A DNA stretch of 64,000 nt from Pseudomonas soli (lineage in GTDB: Bacteria > Pseudomonadota > Gammaproteobacteria > Pseudomonadales > Pseudomonadaceae). The position numbers and the translations under genes are program-made. Below, piece by piece: positions 10,973-20,922 of the stretch (positions within the stretch are counted from its first letter, which is position 1; every line of letters begins with the position of its first letter). The notes beneath the pieces were generated by a model. That model did no database searches. It saw only the letters and a list, made by a program, of their open reading frames with translations, and was not told the origin of the DNA. The stretch spans positions 310,001 through 374,000 of the forward strand of contig NZ_FOEQ01000003.1 in assembly GCF_900110655.1 (NCBI RefSeq), in the 5' to 3' direction.

Positions 10973-11752
10973 TCAGATGGTCAGCGTCCAGTCATAGTCC
11001 ACGATCAGCGGCGCGTGCTGGGAGAAGCGCGGCTGGCGCGGCAGGCGAGCGTTGCGCACGAAGCGGCGCAGGCCTGGGGTAAGGATCTGGTAGTCGAACC
11101 GGTAACCCAGGTTGAGCATCTCGGCCTGCTCGTTGTCCGGCCACCAGCTGTACTGGTCGCCTTCACGGCTGACTTCGCGCAGGGCATCGACATAGCCCAT
11201 GTCGCCGACGATGGCGTCCATCCAGGCGCGCTCGGGCGGCAGGAAGCCCGGCGACTGCTGGCTGTCACGCCAGTTCTTGATGTCTAGCTTCTGCTGCGCC
11301 ACGTAGAACGAACCGCAGTAAATGTACTCGCGACGCTTGCGGCGCTGCTTGTCCAGGTACTTGGCGAAGTCGTCCATCAACTTGAATTTCTGGTTCAAGT
11401 CCTCGTCGCCGTTCATGCCCGAAGGCAGCAACAGGCTGGCAATACTGACTTTGTCGAAATCTGCTTGCAGATAACGCCCGTAGCGGTCGGCTGTCTCGAA
11501 GCCCAGGCCGGTGATGACTGCCTTGGGCTGCATGCGCGAGTAAAGTGCCACGCCACCTTGGGTGGGCACCTCCGCGTCGCAGGCGTAAAGGAAATAGCCA
11601 TCGAGCTGGAAAGCTGGGTCGTCGAGTTCAAAGGCCGAGGCGCGGGTATCCTGAAGGCAGATGACGTCGGCATTCTGGGCTTGCAACCAGCTGAGCAATC
11701 CACGCTCGGCCGCAGCCTGAATGCCATTTACGTTCACACTGATGATCCGCAT
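10973..11752 (-). CDS. crc: catabolite repression control protein Crc
   Basis: This 259-residue protein, the usual Crc length, starts MRIISVNVNGIQAA and has the exonuclease III/EEP fold. Crc acts with Hfq to block translation of catabolic mRNAs when preferred carbon is present. The nuclease residues are altered: the ExoIII LQETK glutamate is Asp in LQDTRA, the GDxN motif reads GSFY, and the SDH motif reads SQH, which fits the known lack of nuclease activity. A start four codons upstream is possible but unlikely. It is divergent from pyrE, the conserved Pseudomonas arrangement. Confidence 0.97.
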   Translation of the reverse strand: MRIISVNVNGIQAAAERGLLSWLQAQNADVICLQDTRASAFELDDPAFQLDGYFLYACDAEVPTQGGVALYSRMQPKAVITGLGFETADRYGRYLQADFDKVSIASLLLPSGMNGDEDLNQKFKLMDDFAKYLDKQRRKRREYIYCGSFYVAQQKLDIKNWRDSQQSPGFLPPERAWMDAIVGDMGYVDALREVSREGDQYSWWPDNEQAEMLNLGYRFDYQILTPGLRRFVRNARLPRQPRFSQHAPLIVDYDWTLTI

Positions 11753-11832
11753 AAATGGCCCCAAAAATCTCGTGCGTGTATGATACCCGAGCTCAACACA
11801 TTTAGCTAAATCCGTGGTGTCCGGGACCTTTC

Positions 11833-12474
11833 ATGCAGCCGTATCAGCGCGACTTCATCCGTTTTGCCATCGATCGCGGCGTTCTGCGCTTCGGTGAGTT
11901 CACCCTGAAATCGGGGCGTACCAGCCCGTACTTCTTCAATGCCGGTCTGTTCAACACCGGGTCCGCCCTGGCGCAGCTGGGGCGTTGCTACGCGGCGGCC
12001 ATCGTCGACAGCAAGATCTCCTTCGACGTGCTGTTCGGCCCGGCGTACAAGGGCATTCCGCTGGCAGCCACCACGGCGGTGGCGTTGGCTGACCAGCACC
12101 AGCTCGACGTGCCATGGTGCTTCAACCGCAAGGAAGCCAAGGACCACGGCGAGGGCGGCAACCTGGTCGGCGCCCCGCTGGCCGGCGACGTGCTGATCAT
12201 CGACGACGTGATCACCGCCGGCACTGCCATCCGCGAAGTGATGCAGATCATCAACGCCCAGCAGGCCAAGGCTGCTGGCGTGCTGATCGCGCTGAACCGC
12301 GAAGAGCGCGGCAATGGCGAGCTGTCGGCGATCCAGGAGGTCGAGCGCGACTTCGGTATCCCGGTCGTGAGCATCGTCTCGCTGACCCAGGTACTGGAAT
12401 TCCTGGCTGACGATCCGCAGCTCAAGCAACACCTGCCGGCGGTCGAAGCCTACCGCGCCCAGTACGGTATCTGA
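11833..12474 (+). CDS. pyrE: orotate phosphoribosyltransferase
   Basis: This 213-residue enzyme joins orotate to PRPP to form OMP in pyrimidine synthesis. The PRPP-binding motif is [17 protein letters not shown] and the N-terminus has [18 protein letters not shown] -10-like TATGAT lies at 11779-11784 in the crc/pyrE gap. The Shine-Dalgarno is weak. A terminator follows 17 nt after the stop, so it is likely monocistronic. Confidence 0.97.
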   Translation: MQPYQRDFIRFAIDRGVLRFGEFTLKSGRTSPYFFNAGLFNTGSALAQLGRCYAAAIVDSKISFDVLFGPAYKGIPLAATTAVALADQHQLDVPWCFNRKEAKDHGEGGNLVGAPLAGDVLIIDDVITAGTAIREVMQIINAQQAKAAGVLIALNREERGNGELSAIQEVERDFGIPVVSIVSLTQVLEFLADDPQLKQHLPAVEAYRAQYGI

Positions 12475-12490
12475 CGCGCACACGGCAACG

Positions 12491-12518
12491 GAAAAGGCGA
12501 CCCTGAGGTCGCCTTTTT
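12491..12518 (+). terminator. Rho-independent terminator of pyrE
   Basis: The stem AAAGGCGACC/GGTCGCCTTT has loop CTGA and is followed by T residues, 17 nt after pyrE. With A residues on the other side it may also serve the convergent zinc-ribbon gene. Confidence 0.9.
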
Positions 12519-12530
12519 CATGCCGGTGTT

Positions 12531-12737
12531 TCAACGGCCGTTGGGGTAGGGGTCCTGCACGGCGTCGCCGACACCAGTCAGGATCTTCCAGGCCCGCTTC
12601 GGGTGGGAGATGGTGTCGAAATCGGGGCAAGGCGGTAGTGACTTCTTACCCTGATTGGAGTACTCGTAGCCGCAGTCGGCACACTCGTAGCTACCTGCGG
12701 AAACATCGCTGCCGTAGGGAACCTCGTCTTTTTTCAT
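12531..12737 (-). CDS. small zinc-ribbon protein
   Basis: This 68-residue protein carries CADCGYEY and a later CPDFD within about 20 residues, giving three cysteines and an acidic N-terminus (MKKDEVPYGSDVSAG). The layout resembles zinc-ribbon or rubredoxin-like small proteins that are conserved beside pyrE or argB in Pseudomonas. The start has AGGAG eight bases upstream. No function is assigned. It is convergent with pyrE. Confidence 0.82.
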   Translation of the reverse strand: MKKDEVPYGSDVSAGSYECADCGYEYSNQGKKSLPPCPDFDTISHPKRAWKILTGVGDAVQDPYPNGR

Positions 12738-12856
12738 CGCTGGATCTCCTGTGTGTGGGAAGTCTCCATGCTAATCAGCCGATGAAAGCAGATGTTGTAG
12801 TACCCGTCCGACACTGCTGTGGGGCTGTTCTGGGCAGTGCTCGTTTTATCGCGCTA

Positions 12857-12894
12857 CAAGCCCGTACCCTCCATCTGCGTGGGGGGCGGGCTTG
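12857..12894. repeat. degenerate REP element
   Basis: CAAGCCCG and CGGGCTTG form the arms around a decayed centre in the gap between argB and the zinc-ribbon gene. The core matches the better REPs of the window but the outer arms are lost. Confidence 0.5.
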
Positions 12895-12915
12895 CATAGC
12901 AGTGGGCTGGTTGAA

Positions 12916-13851
<936 letters not shown>

Positions 13852-15249
13852 TCAGAACGGCAGTTGCAGGCCTGGTTGGACCCGCAGCAACTGCGTGCGG
13901 AATACAGCCTTGATTCGGTCGAGTTCTGCGGCGCTGTCGGCCTCGAAGCGCAGCACCAGCACCGGTGTGGTGTTGGAGGCGCGAACCAGGCCCCAGCCGT
14001 GGGGATAGTCGACCCGCACACCGTCGATGGTGGTCAGGCTGGCTTCGCCCCAGTCGGCGTCGCGTTGCAGTGCATCAATGATGCTGAATTTACCCTCGTC
14101 GGTCACATCAATGTTGATTTCCGGCGTGGAAATATCATTTGGGAACGCGGCGAACAGGCGTTCGGCGTTCTGCCCGGCCTTGCTGAGGATCTCCAGCAGG
14201 CGCGCGGCGCTGTAGATGCCGTCGTCAAAACCGTACCAGCGTTCCTTGATGAAGATGTGCCCGCTCATCTCGCCAGCCAGCAGCGAGCCGGTCTGTTTCA
14301 TCTTCTTCTTGATCAGCGAGTGGCCGGTCTTCCACATCAAGGCACGGCCACCGTGCTGTTCGATCAGCGGTGTCAGGCGGCGCGTGCATTTGACGTCGAA
14401 GATGATCTCGGCGCCCGGGTTACGCGATAGAACGTCCTGGGCGAACAGCATCAGCAGGCGGTCGGGGTAGACGATGCTGCCAGTGTTGGTCACCACACCC
14501 ACGCGGTCACCGTCGCCGTCGAAGGCCAGGCCGATATCGGCGCCGGTCTCTTTCACCTTGGCGATCAGGTCTTCCAGGTTCTCGGGCTTGCCCGGATCCG
14601 GGTGGTGGTTGGGGAAGTTGCCGTCGACTTCGCAGAACAGCGGGATGACGTCGCAGCCCAGCGCTTCGATCAGTTGCGGAGCGACCACGCCGGCGGCGCC
14701 GTTGCCGCAGTCGACCACCACCTTCAGGCGCTTGGCCAGTTTCACGTCGGCGACGATCTGCTGGAAGTAGCGATCAAGGATCTCGACCTTTTCCACGCGG
14801 CCTTCGCCGCGGGACAGGTCGTTGCTCTTCAAACGCGTCAGCAAGGCCTGGATTTGCTCGTTGGCGAGAGTGTCGCCGGCGATGACGATCTTGAAACCGT
14901 TGTAGTCCGACGGGTTGTGGCTGCCGGTGAGCATCACCCCCGACTTGCCAGCCAGCACGTTGGCGGCGTAGTACAGCGCTGGGGTCGGCACCAGGCCGAC
15001 ATCGCTGACCTGGCAACCGGCGTCGGCCAGGCCTTTGATCAGTTGCTCGACCAGCATCGGGCCGGACAGGCGGCCGTCACGGCCGACCGAGATCTGTGGC
15101 TCGCCCTGGGCGAGGGTCTGGGCGCCGATGGCGCGACCGATCCAGTAGGCGGTCTCGGCATGCAGGGTCTTGCCGACCACGCCGCGGATGTCATAGGCGC
15201 GGAAGATGCTGTCGGGCAGTGCGGGGACCAGCTGGGCCATGTCGTTCAT
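13852..15249 (-). CDS. algC: phosphomannomutase/phosphoglucomutase AlgC
   Basis: This 465-residue alpha-D-phosphohexomutase feeds alginate, LPS and rhamnolipid precursors by interconverting 6- and 1-phosphosugars. The active-site phosphoserine loop is TGSHNPSDYNG and the metal loop is DGDGDRVG. The start MNDMAQLVPALPD is chosen because it has GGAGTCC upstream and matches the known length; the frame extends 28 codons further without family similarity. The gene lies between dut and argB, all on the minus strand. Confidence 0.96.
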   Translation of the reverse strand: MNDMAQLVPALPDSIFRAYDIRGVVGKTLHAETAYWIGRAIGAQTLAQGEPQISVGRDGRLSGPMLVEQLIKGLADAGCQVSDVGLVPTPALYYAANVLAGKSGVMLTGSHNPSDYNGFKIVIAGDTLANEQIQALLTRLKSNDLSRGEGRVEKVEILDRYFQQIVADVKLAKRLKVVVDCGNGAAGVVAPQLIEALGCDVIPLFCEVDGNFPNHHPDPGKPENLEDLIAKVKETGADIGLAFDGDGDRVGVVTNTGSIVYPDRLLMLFAQDVLSRNPGAEIIFDVKCTRRLTPLIEQHGGRALMWKTGHSLIKKKMKQTGSLLAGEMSGHIFIKERWYGFDDGIYSAARLLEILSKAGQNAERLFAAFPNDISTPEINIDVTDEGKFSIIDALQRDADWGEASLTTIDGVRVDYPHGWGLVRASNTTPVLVLRFEADSAAELDRIKAVFRTQLLRVQPGLQLPF

Positions 15250-15359
15250 CTCTGGGGACTCCAAGTATTCAAAGGCTTCTGGGCAGGCACAAACTGAACG
15301 CTTGGACGGTGGTTTCGCCGCAGAGTTCGCCATCCATGGCCCAACGGTCTGTCGTTGGC

Positions 15360-15815
15360 TCAGCGGGTGCCCGAATGGCCGAAGCCGCCGGCGCCACGCT
15401 GGGTTTCGTCGAACTGCTCGACGATATCGAAGTGCGCCTGCATCACCGGCACCAGGATCAGTTGCGCAATGCGCTCGCCGACGGTGATGGTGAACGGCGT
15501 GTTACCACGGTTCCAGCAGGACACCATCAGCTCGCCCTGGTAGTCGGAGTCGATCAGGCCAACCAGGTTGCCCAGCACGATGCCGTGCTTATGGCCCAGG
15601 CCCGAGCGCGGCAGGATCATGGCCGCCAGGCCCGGGTCGCCGATGTACACCGACAGGCCGGTGGGGATCAGCAGGGTCTGGCCCGGTTCGAGGACGGTGT
15701 CCTCCTTGAGCAGGGCACGCAGGTCCAGCCCGGCGGAACCGGGGGTGGCGTACTGCGGCAGGGGGAATTCGGTGCCTAGGCGTGGGTCGAGGATCTTGGC
15801 TTGAAGAGCGTGCAT
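15360..15815 (-). CDS. dut: dUTP diphosphatase
   Basis: This 151-residue trimeric dUTPase hydrolyses dUTP to dUMP. All five motifs are visible, including [43 protein letters not shown] and the C-terminal [10 protein letters not shown]. It lies 5 nt after coaBC, so the two are co-transcribed, an arrangement conserved from enterics to pseudomonads. Confidence 0.97.
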   Translation of the reverse strand: MHALQAKILDPRLGTEFPLPQYATPGSAGLDLRALLKEDTVLEPGQTLLIPTGLSVYIGDPGLAAMILPRSGLGHKHGIVLGNLVGLIDSDYQGELMVSCWNRGNTPFTITVGERIAQLILVPVMQAHFDIVEQFDETQRGAGGFGHSGTR

Positions 15816-15820
15816 GTAAC

Positions 15821-17032
15821 TTATTGAACCTGGTTGAGCCGTTCGGCGATGAAGGCGACCAACTGGCGGGCAATCTTGCCTTTGCTGGTCTGCGCGAAAA
15901 GGGTTTGATGCTGCTGCCGGTCTATCACGGTCAGGGCATTTTCCTCGCTGTTGAAGCCGATGCTGGGGTTGGCCACATCATTGGCGACGATCAGGTCGAG
16001 GTTCTTGTCCTTGAGCTTGCGCGTGGCGTAGTCGAGCAGGTGCTCGGTCTCGGCGGCGAAGCCGACGCTGAACGGGCGGTCGGCGCGACCGGCAATGGTC
16101 GCAAGGATATCGGGATTGCGCACCATCTGCAGCAGCATGCCGTCGCCGGTGGTGGGATCCTTCTTAAGCTTCTGAGGGGCGACGACCTCCGGGCGGTAGT
16201 CCGCGACCGCAGCCGAGGCGATAAACAGGTCGCACGGCATGGCTGCTTCGCAGGCCGCGAGCATGTCCCGCGCGCTGACCACGTCGATGCGACTGACCCG
16301 GTCGGGGGTCTGCAGGTGCACAGGACCGGTGACGAGGGTAACCCGAGCTCCGGCTTCGGCGGCGGCCTCGGCCAGGGCGAAGCCCATCTTCCCTGAACTA
16401 TGGTTGGTGATGTAGCGCACCGGGTCGATGTTCTCTTGGGTGGGGCCGGCGGTGATCAGCACGTGCTTGCCGGTCAGGGCCTGGCGCTTGAAGCTTTCGG
16501 CGGCGCACCACGCCAGGTCGGTGGCTTCGAGCATGCGACCCAGGCCCACGTCGCCACAGGCCTGGCTGCCGGAAGCCGGGCCGAATACCTGGATGCCGCG
16601 GCTCTTGAGCAGCTCGAGGTTGGCCTGGGTCGCCGGGTCGCGCCACATGGCCTGGTTCATCGCCGGGGCGACGGCAACGGTGGCGTCGGTGGCCAGCACC
16701 AGGGTGGTCAGCAGGTCGTCGGCCATGCCCTGGGCCATGCGCGCCATCAGGTCGGCGGTGGCCGGGGCGATCAGCACCAGGTCGGCCCATTTGGCCAGCT
16801 CGATATGGCCCATGGCCGCTTCGGCCGCGGGGTCGAGCAGGTCCATGTGCACCGGGTGGCCGGACAGCGCCTGCAGCGTGAGCGGGGTGATGAACTCGGC
16901 GCCACCACGGGTCATGACCACGCGCACCTGCGCGCCGTGTTCCAGGAGTCGGCGAATCAGCTCGGCGCTCTTGTAGGCGGCGATGCCGCCACCCACGCCG
17001 AGAACGATGCGCTTGCGATACAACCGCTGCAT
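15821..17032 (-). CDS. coaBC: bifunctional phosphopantothenoylcysteine decarboxylase/synthetase
   Basis: This 403-residue protein carries two coenzyme A steps. The N-terminal flavin-dependent CoaC domain has [14 protein letters not shown], the active-site PAMNQAMW and [14 protein letters not shown]. The C-terminal CoaB synthetase domain begins near residue 190 with [22 protein letters not shown] precedes the ATG. It is divergent from radC and overlaps no other gene. Confidence 0.97.
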   Translation of the reverse strand: MQRLYRKRIVLGVGGGIAAYKSAELIRRLLEHGAQVRVVMTRGGAEFITPLTLQALSGHPVHMDLLDPAAEAAMGHIELAKWADLVLIAPATADLMARMAQGMADDLLTTLVLATDATVAVAPAMNQAMWRDPATQANLELLKSRGIQVFGPASGSQACGDVGLGRMLEATDLAWCAAESFKRQALTGKHVLITAGPTQENIDPVRYITNHSSGKMGFALAEAAAEAGARVTLVTGPVHLQTPDRVSRIDVVSARDMLAACEAAMPCDLFIASAAVADYRPEVVAPQKLKKDPTTGDGMLLQMVRNPDILATIAGRADRPFSVGFAAETEHLLDYATRKLKDKNLDLIVANDVANPSIGFNSEENALTVIDRQQHQTLFAQTSKGKIARQLVAFIAERLNQVQ

Positions 17033-17159
17033 AGGCCTTGCCTTATTCCAGTGAAAGCGGGTGGCGACGACAGCTGCCTGCGGCAGATCGTCGCATTTTC
17101 GAAGCGAACTAGATTAACACAGCGCCCAAAGGGGCCGTAGTGGCAGGCGAGGAGGGGAA

Positions 17160-17840
17160 ATGAACATCAGGGAGTGGCCGGCTGAAGAACGGCCGAGGGA
17201 GAAGTTGTTGCAGCGTGGCGCGGGGATCCTGTCGGATGCGGAATTGCTGGCGGTTCTGCTGGGGTCTGGGGTTGCCGGGCGCAATGTGCTCGACCTGGCG
17301 CGTGGGTTGCTGGCAAAGTTCGGCGGGCTGCGCCAGTTCCTCGAGGCGGATCGGGCCATGGTGCTGCGCGAGCCTGGCCTGGGGCCGGTGCGGTATGCGC
17401 AGTTGCAGGCATTGCTGGAAATAGGCAGGCGCTACCTGGACGAGCACATCGAGCGTGCGTCGGTTCTGGAGAGCCCGGCCTCGGTGAGGCGCTATCTCAA
17501 GTCCATGCTGCGGCACGAGTCCAGCGAGGTGTTCGGCTGCCTGTTCCTGGACACCAAACATCGGCCGCTGGCGTTCGAGATACTGTTCCGTGGCACCATA
17601 GACCGCGCGAGTATCTACCCCCGCGAGGTCGTTCGGCGCTCATTGCTGCACAACGCGGCGGCCCTGATCCTTTGCCATAACCATCCGTCGGGCATATGCG
17701 AGCCGAGTCAGGATGACGTGCACTTGACGCTGATGCTCAAGCGCTCGCTGGCGCTGATCGATGTGCGGGTGATGGACCATGTCATCGTGGGTGATGGCGA
17801 GCCTTTGTCGATGGTCGAGCATGGATGGCTGGCCGGTTAG
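17160..17840 (+). CDS. radC: RadC family JAB/MPN domain protein
   Basis: This 226-residue protein has an N-terminal helix-hairpin-helix region ([15 protein letters not shown]) and a C-terminal JAMM domain with the metal motif [14 protein letters not shown] and an upstream Glu in [11 protein letters not shown]. The name comes from an old E. coli repair allele; the actual role is unclear. The start has GGAGGGG five bases upstream. It is divergent from coaBC as in many proteobacteria. Confidence 0.95.
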   Translation: MNIREWPAEERPREKLLQRGAGILSDAELLAVLLGSGVAGRNVLDLARGLLAKFGGLRQFLEADRAMVLREPGLGPVRYAQLQALLEIGRRYLDEHIERASVLESPASVRRYLKSMLRHESSEVFGCLFLDTKHRPLAFEILFRGTIDRASIYPREVVRRSLLHNAAALILCHNHPSGICEPSQDDVHLTLMLKRSLALIDVRVMDHVIVGDGEPLSMVEHGWLAG

Positions 17841-17843
17841 GCA

Positions 17844-17892
17844 GCGCGGGGCAAGCCCGCTGTCACAATGACTGTGGGCTTGCCTCGTGATT
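17844..17892. repeat. imperfect REP palindrome
   Basis: GGGGCAAGCCCGCTGTCAC and GTGGGCTTGCCTCG face each other just after radC, converging on the dipeptide-binding protein gene. The right arm is shortened compared with the window's other copies. Confidence 0.7.
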
Positions 17893-17897
17893 GGGCG

Positions 17898-19487
17898 TCA
17901 GCGGTTGACTGAGACCTTGCTGAAATCCTGCCGCCCGAACGGGCTCACCTGGTAACCCTGTACGTCCTGGCGCAGCAACGCTGCCGCAGTCGGATGCGCC
18001 AGCGGCAGCCACAGCGCCTGCTGCTGGATCAGCGTCTGAGCCTGCTGGTACAGGCGGCTGCGCACGCTCTGGTCGTTGGTGGTGCGGCCGGCGTTGATCA
18101 GCTGGTCCAGGCGGTTGTCGCAGAAACGCGCGAAGTTGGTCCCGGACTTGACCGCGGCGCAGGCAAACTGCGGGCTGAGGAAGTTGTCCGGGTCGCCGTT
18201 GTCTCCGGCCCAGCCCATGAACAGCAGGTCGTGCTCGCCGGCCTTGGCGCGGCGGATCAGCTCGCCCCACTCGATGGTGCGGATCTCGGCCTTGATGCCG
18301 ATTTTCGCAAGGTCGGCCTGCAGCATCTGTGCGCCCAGGCTGGGGTTGGGGTTGAGCAGGCTGCCCGACGGGCGGGTCCAGATGGTGGTCTCGAAACCCT
18401 TGCCCAGGCCGGCCTTGGCCAGCAATGCCTTGGCTTTCTTGTGATCGAGTGTGTAGCCGGGCAGGTCCTTGGCATAGCTCCAGGTATTCGGCGGATAAGG
18501 ACCGTTGGCGGCAGTGGCGGTATCTTCGAACACGGCCTTGAGGTAGGCCGGCTTGTCGAAGGCCAGGTTGATGGCCTGGCGCACTTCAGGCTTGTCCAGT
18601 GGCGGGTGCTGGCTGTTGATGGCGACGAAGGCGGTCATGAATGCCGGGGTGGTGGCGACCTTGAGGTTGCCGTCCTTGCCGGCCTCGGCGATGTCCAGCG
18701 GCTTGGGCGACAGGGCCACCTGGCATTCGCCGCGCCTGATCTTTTGCAGGCGGACGTTGGCGTCCGGGGTGATGGCGTAGATCAGCGGGTCGACCGACGG
18801 CTTGCCGGCGAAATAGTCAGGGTTGGCGCGGTAGCGCACCACGGCGTCTTTCTGGAAACGCTGGAAGACGAACGGGCCGGTGCCCACTGGCTGGTTGTTG
18901 AGTTTCTCGGGGGTGCCGGCCTTGAGCAGCTTGTCGGCATATTCGGCGGAGTAGATCGAGGCAAAACCCATGCTCAGGGTGGCCAGGAAAGTGGCGTCGG
19001 CGTGGGTCAGGGTGAAGCGCACGGTGTGCGGCTCGGGTGCGTCGATGGCCTTGATCAAGCTGCCCAGTTGCAGAGATTGGGCATGCGGGTAGCCGCCCGG
19101 GGCGGTCTTGTGCCAGGGGTGGGCCGGATAAAGCATGCGTTGGAAGCTGAACAGGACGTCGTCGGCGTTCAGTTCGCGGGTCGGCTTGAAGTAAGCGGTG
19201 GTGTGAAACTTCACGTCCGGGCGCAGCTTGAAGTCGTAGACCAGGCCGTCAGGCGACACCGTCCAGCTTTGCGCCAGGCTTGGCACCACCTTGCCCTCGG
19301 CGGCATCGAACTCGACCAGGCGGTTCATCAGCACGTCGGCCGAGGCGTTGGTAGTGGTCAGCGAGTTGTACTGCACCACGTCGAAGCCTTCGGGGCTGGC
19401 TTCGGTGCACACCGACAGCGCTGCGGCCTGGGCAAGGCCCGTGGCGCACAGGGTGGTGAACAGGAGGGAAAGGGCGGCGGCACGCAT
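17898..19487 (-). CDS. ABC transporter substrate-binding protein, dipeptide/oligopeptide type
   Basis: This 529-residue SBP family 5 protein begins MRAAALSLLFTTLCATGLAQA, a clear signal peptide, and continues with VCTEASPEGFDVVQYNS, typical of DppA-like proteins. It would bind peptides in the periplasm and pass them to an inner-membrane ABC transporter. GGAG eight bases upstream fixes the start; the frame extends 32 codons further without support. No permease or ATPase gene is adjacent, so it is an orphan binding component here and may serve a dpp system elsewhere. Confidence 0.92.
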   Translation of the reverse strand: MRAAALSLLFTTLCATGLAQAAALSVCTEASPEGFDVVQYNSLTTTNASADVLMNRLVEFDAAEGKVVPSLAQSWTVSPDGLVYDFKLRPDVKFHTTAYFKPTRELNADDVLFSFQRMLYPAHPWHKTAPGGYPHAQSLQLGSLIKAIDAPEPHTVRFTLTHADATFLATLSMGFASIYSAEYADKLLKAGTPEKLNNQPVGTGPFVFQRFQKDAVVRYRANPDYFAGKPSVDPLIYAITPDANVRLQKIRRGECQVALSPKPLDIAEAGKDGNLKVATTPAFMTAFVAINSQHPPLDKPEVRQAINLAFDKPAYLKAVFEDTATAANGPYPPNTWSYAKDLPGYTLDHKKAKALLAKAGLGKGFETTIWTRPSGSLLNPNPSLGAQMLQADLAKIGIKAEIRTIEWGELIRRAKAGEHDLLFMGWAGDNGDPDNFLSPQFACAAVKSGTNFARFCDNRLDQLINAGRTTNDQSVRSRLYQQAQTLIQQQALWLPLAHPTAAALLRQDVQGYQVSPFGRQDFSKVSVNR

Positions 19488-19681
19488 GGTGACTCCTTGG
19501 CTGGTCGGTGGCCCATCTGCCGGTGCAGTCTGGAAATTGAGGAAATGTCCTACCCTAGTGCGGGCATGGGCAAATGACCACACCCTTTCGCATTAATTCG
19601 GCGACGGGCGGTCGACAGCTTGCCGCCCCAGTCGTTATGCTGCCCAGGCGCGCTCGGCCCGACCGGAACTCTCATATTCTG

Positions 19682-19710
19682 TTGTTGTGGCGGAGTCTTT
19701 CTGGTATAAA
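19682..19710 (+). promoter_or_regulatory. sigma-70-type promoter of rpmB-rpmG
   Basis: TTGTTG (19682-19687) and TATAAA (19705-19710) are separated by 17 nt. Transcription would start near 19717, giving an rpmB leader of about 140 nt. The 371-nt gap 19488-19858 holds this promoter and the structured leader, and I see no gene in it. Confidence 0.6.
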
Positions 19711-19814
19711 GCAGCGCTCTTTTCTAGGGGCTCGGTCTGTCGCGTAAGCGCACCCGGCCGATAAGACCCCCGGGAACACGGCGCCTTGGCGCCATTGACT
19801 GAGAGATTAAGCGG

Positions 19815-19838
19815 CCAACCCATGCCGGGTTGGGCATG
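19815..19838 (+). promoter_or_regulatory. alternative hairpins in the rpmB leader
   Basis: CCAACCC and GGGTTGG form a perfect 7-bp stem around ATGCC. The overlapping CATGCC and GGCATG form a competing 6-bp stem. The two cannot form together. They lie 21-44 nt before the rpmB start. A regulatory role is inferred only from this layout. Confidence 0.4.
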
Positions 19839-19858
19839 TGGTTTTAGAGGGCTGAGGC

Positions 19859-20095
19859 ATGTCGAGAGTCTGTCAAGTTACCGGTAAGGGTCCGGTAACT
19901 GGGAACAATATTTCCCACGCAAACAACAAAACCCGTCGTCGTTTCCTGCCGAACCTGCAGCACCACCGTTTCTGGGTTGAGTCCGAGAAGCGCTTCGTGC
20001 GTCTGCGCGTTTCCGCCAAAGGCATGCGTATCATCGACAAGCGCGGCATCGATGCCGTTCTGGTCGACATCCGTCGCGCTGGCGCCAAGGTTTAA
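19859..20095 (+). CDS. rpmB: 50S ribosomal protein L28
   Basis: This 78-residue L28 begins [21 protein letters not shown], with [12 protein letters not shown] in the middle. It has only one cysteine, so it is the zinc-free type. It leads the rpmB-rpmG operon, 11 nt ahead of L33, the standard bacterial arrangement. Confidence 0.98.
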   Translation: MSRVCQVTGKGPVTGNNISHANNKTRRRFLPNLQHHRFWVESEKRFVRLRVSAKGMRIIDKRGIDAVLVDIRRAGAKV

Positions 20096-20106
20096 AGGAG
20101 AACATC

Positions 20107-20262
20107 ATGCGTGAATTGATCCGTCTGGTTTCGAGTGCCGGTACCGGCCACTTCTACACCACCGACAAGAACAAGCGCACCACTCCGGACAAGATCGAGA
20201 TCAAGAAGTACGATCCGGTCGTCCGCAAGCACGTGGTGTACAAGGAAGCCAAGATCAAGTAA
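20107..20262 (+). CDS. rpmG: 50S ribosomal protein L33
   Basis: This 51-residue L33 starts [19 protein letters not shown] and ends VVYKEAKIK. It has no cysteine, so it is the zinc-independent form. AAAGGAGAAC precedes the ATG, and a strong terminator follows the stop. Confidence 0.98.
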   Translation: MRELIRLVSSAGTGHFYTTDKNKRTTPDKIEIKKYDPVVRKHVVYKEAKIK

Positions 20263-20277
20263 TTGATCGGCAACCTG

Positions 20278-20311
20278 AAAAACCCGCAACCGCAAGGTGG
20301 CGGGTTTTTTT
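20278..20311 (+). terminator. Rho-independent terminator of rpmB-rpmG
   Basis: The stem AAACCCGC/GCGGGTTT with an inner AACCGCAAGGTG loop region is followed by a run of T residues, about 15 nt after rpmG. Confidence 0.9.
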
Positions 20312-20328
20312 ATGTCTCCAGCAAAGTC

Positions 20329-20363
20329 ATCGCGGGGCCTGCATGAAGCCGGGCCCCGCGATT
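20329..20363. repeat. short REP-like hairpin
   Basis: ATCGCGGGGCC and GGGCCCCGCGAT pair around a short loop between the rpmG terminator and the cupin gene stop. It carries the CGCGGGG end of the REPs but lacks the CCCGCTCC core. Confidence 0.6.
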
Positions 20364-20367
20364 GGGT

Positions 20368-20727
20368 TCATTTCTGCTCGAACATCACATAGATCTTGCG
20401 GCACGGCTCCAGCACTTCCCAGGTGCCCTTGAAGCCTGCGGGGATCACAAAGCGATCGCCGGCACGCAAGGTCTTGGCGCCGCCGTCCTGGTCGCGCAGC
20501 ACCGACACACCCTGGACGATCTCGCAGTACTCGTGCTCGGTGTAGTTCACCGTCCACTGGCCCACCTCGCCTTCCCAGACGCCCGCAGCGAACTGCCCGC
20601 ACGGGCTGGTGTAGTGGTTGTAGACAGCCTGGTCAGGCTCGCCCTTGAGGATTTTCTCCGCTGCCGGACGGTAGCGTTCGGCTTCGGTCAGAACTTGGGC
20701 AAAGTCGACGATGCTGGTGATACTCAT
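20368..20727 (-). CDS. cupin domain protein
   Basis: This 119-residue protein has one cupin fold with YTEHEYCEIVQGVSVL and the second motif LRAGDRFVIPAGFKGTWEV, as in the EutQ-like/DUF861 cupins. Such proteins often bind a metal; the reaction is unknown. The start MSITSIVDFAQ has AGGGTAAC upstream and is preferred over a start 12 codons earlier. It is divergent from kauB, and cupins of this type are often found beside polyamine or amino acid degradation genes. Confidence 0.87.
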   Translation of the reverse strand: MSITSIVDFAQVLTEAERYRPAAEKILKGEPDQAVYNHYTSPCGQFAAGVWEGEVGQWTVNYTEHEYCEIVQGVSVLRDQDGGAKTLRAGDRFVIPAGFKGTWEVLEPCRKIYVMFEQK

Positions 20728-20785
20728 GGTGGTTACCCTGTCGTTGTTTAATAAAATGAACATCAGTAGGCATTTGAGCCGTTGG

Positions 20786-20825
20786 TGTCAAATATATTGA
20801 TAGTTTCCCCGCCCTGGTTTAGGGT
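20786..20825. promoter_or_regulatory. divergent promoter region cupin/kauB
   Basis: On the minus strand a perfect TTGACA (20786-20791 in reverse) faces the cupin gene but its -10 is poor. On the plus strand TTGATA (20797-20802) and TAGGGT (20820-20825) with 17 nt between them face kauB. Both calls are weak and rest on motif and position only. Confidence 0.35.
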
Positions 20826-20922
20826 GGCAGGTGCCCGTGTGCGTCGTCACCCGGCCAGAATTTCTGACAGCGCCCGTGAGTCCTCAGTGCGGCGTTGCAC
20901 CTTAACAAGAGAGGAGTTTCCT

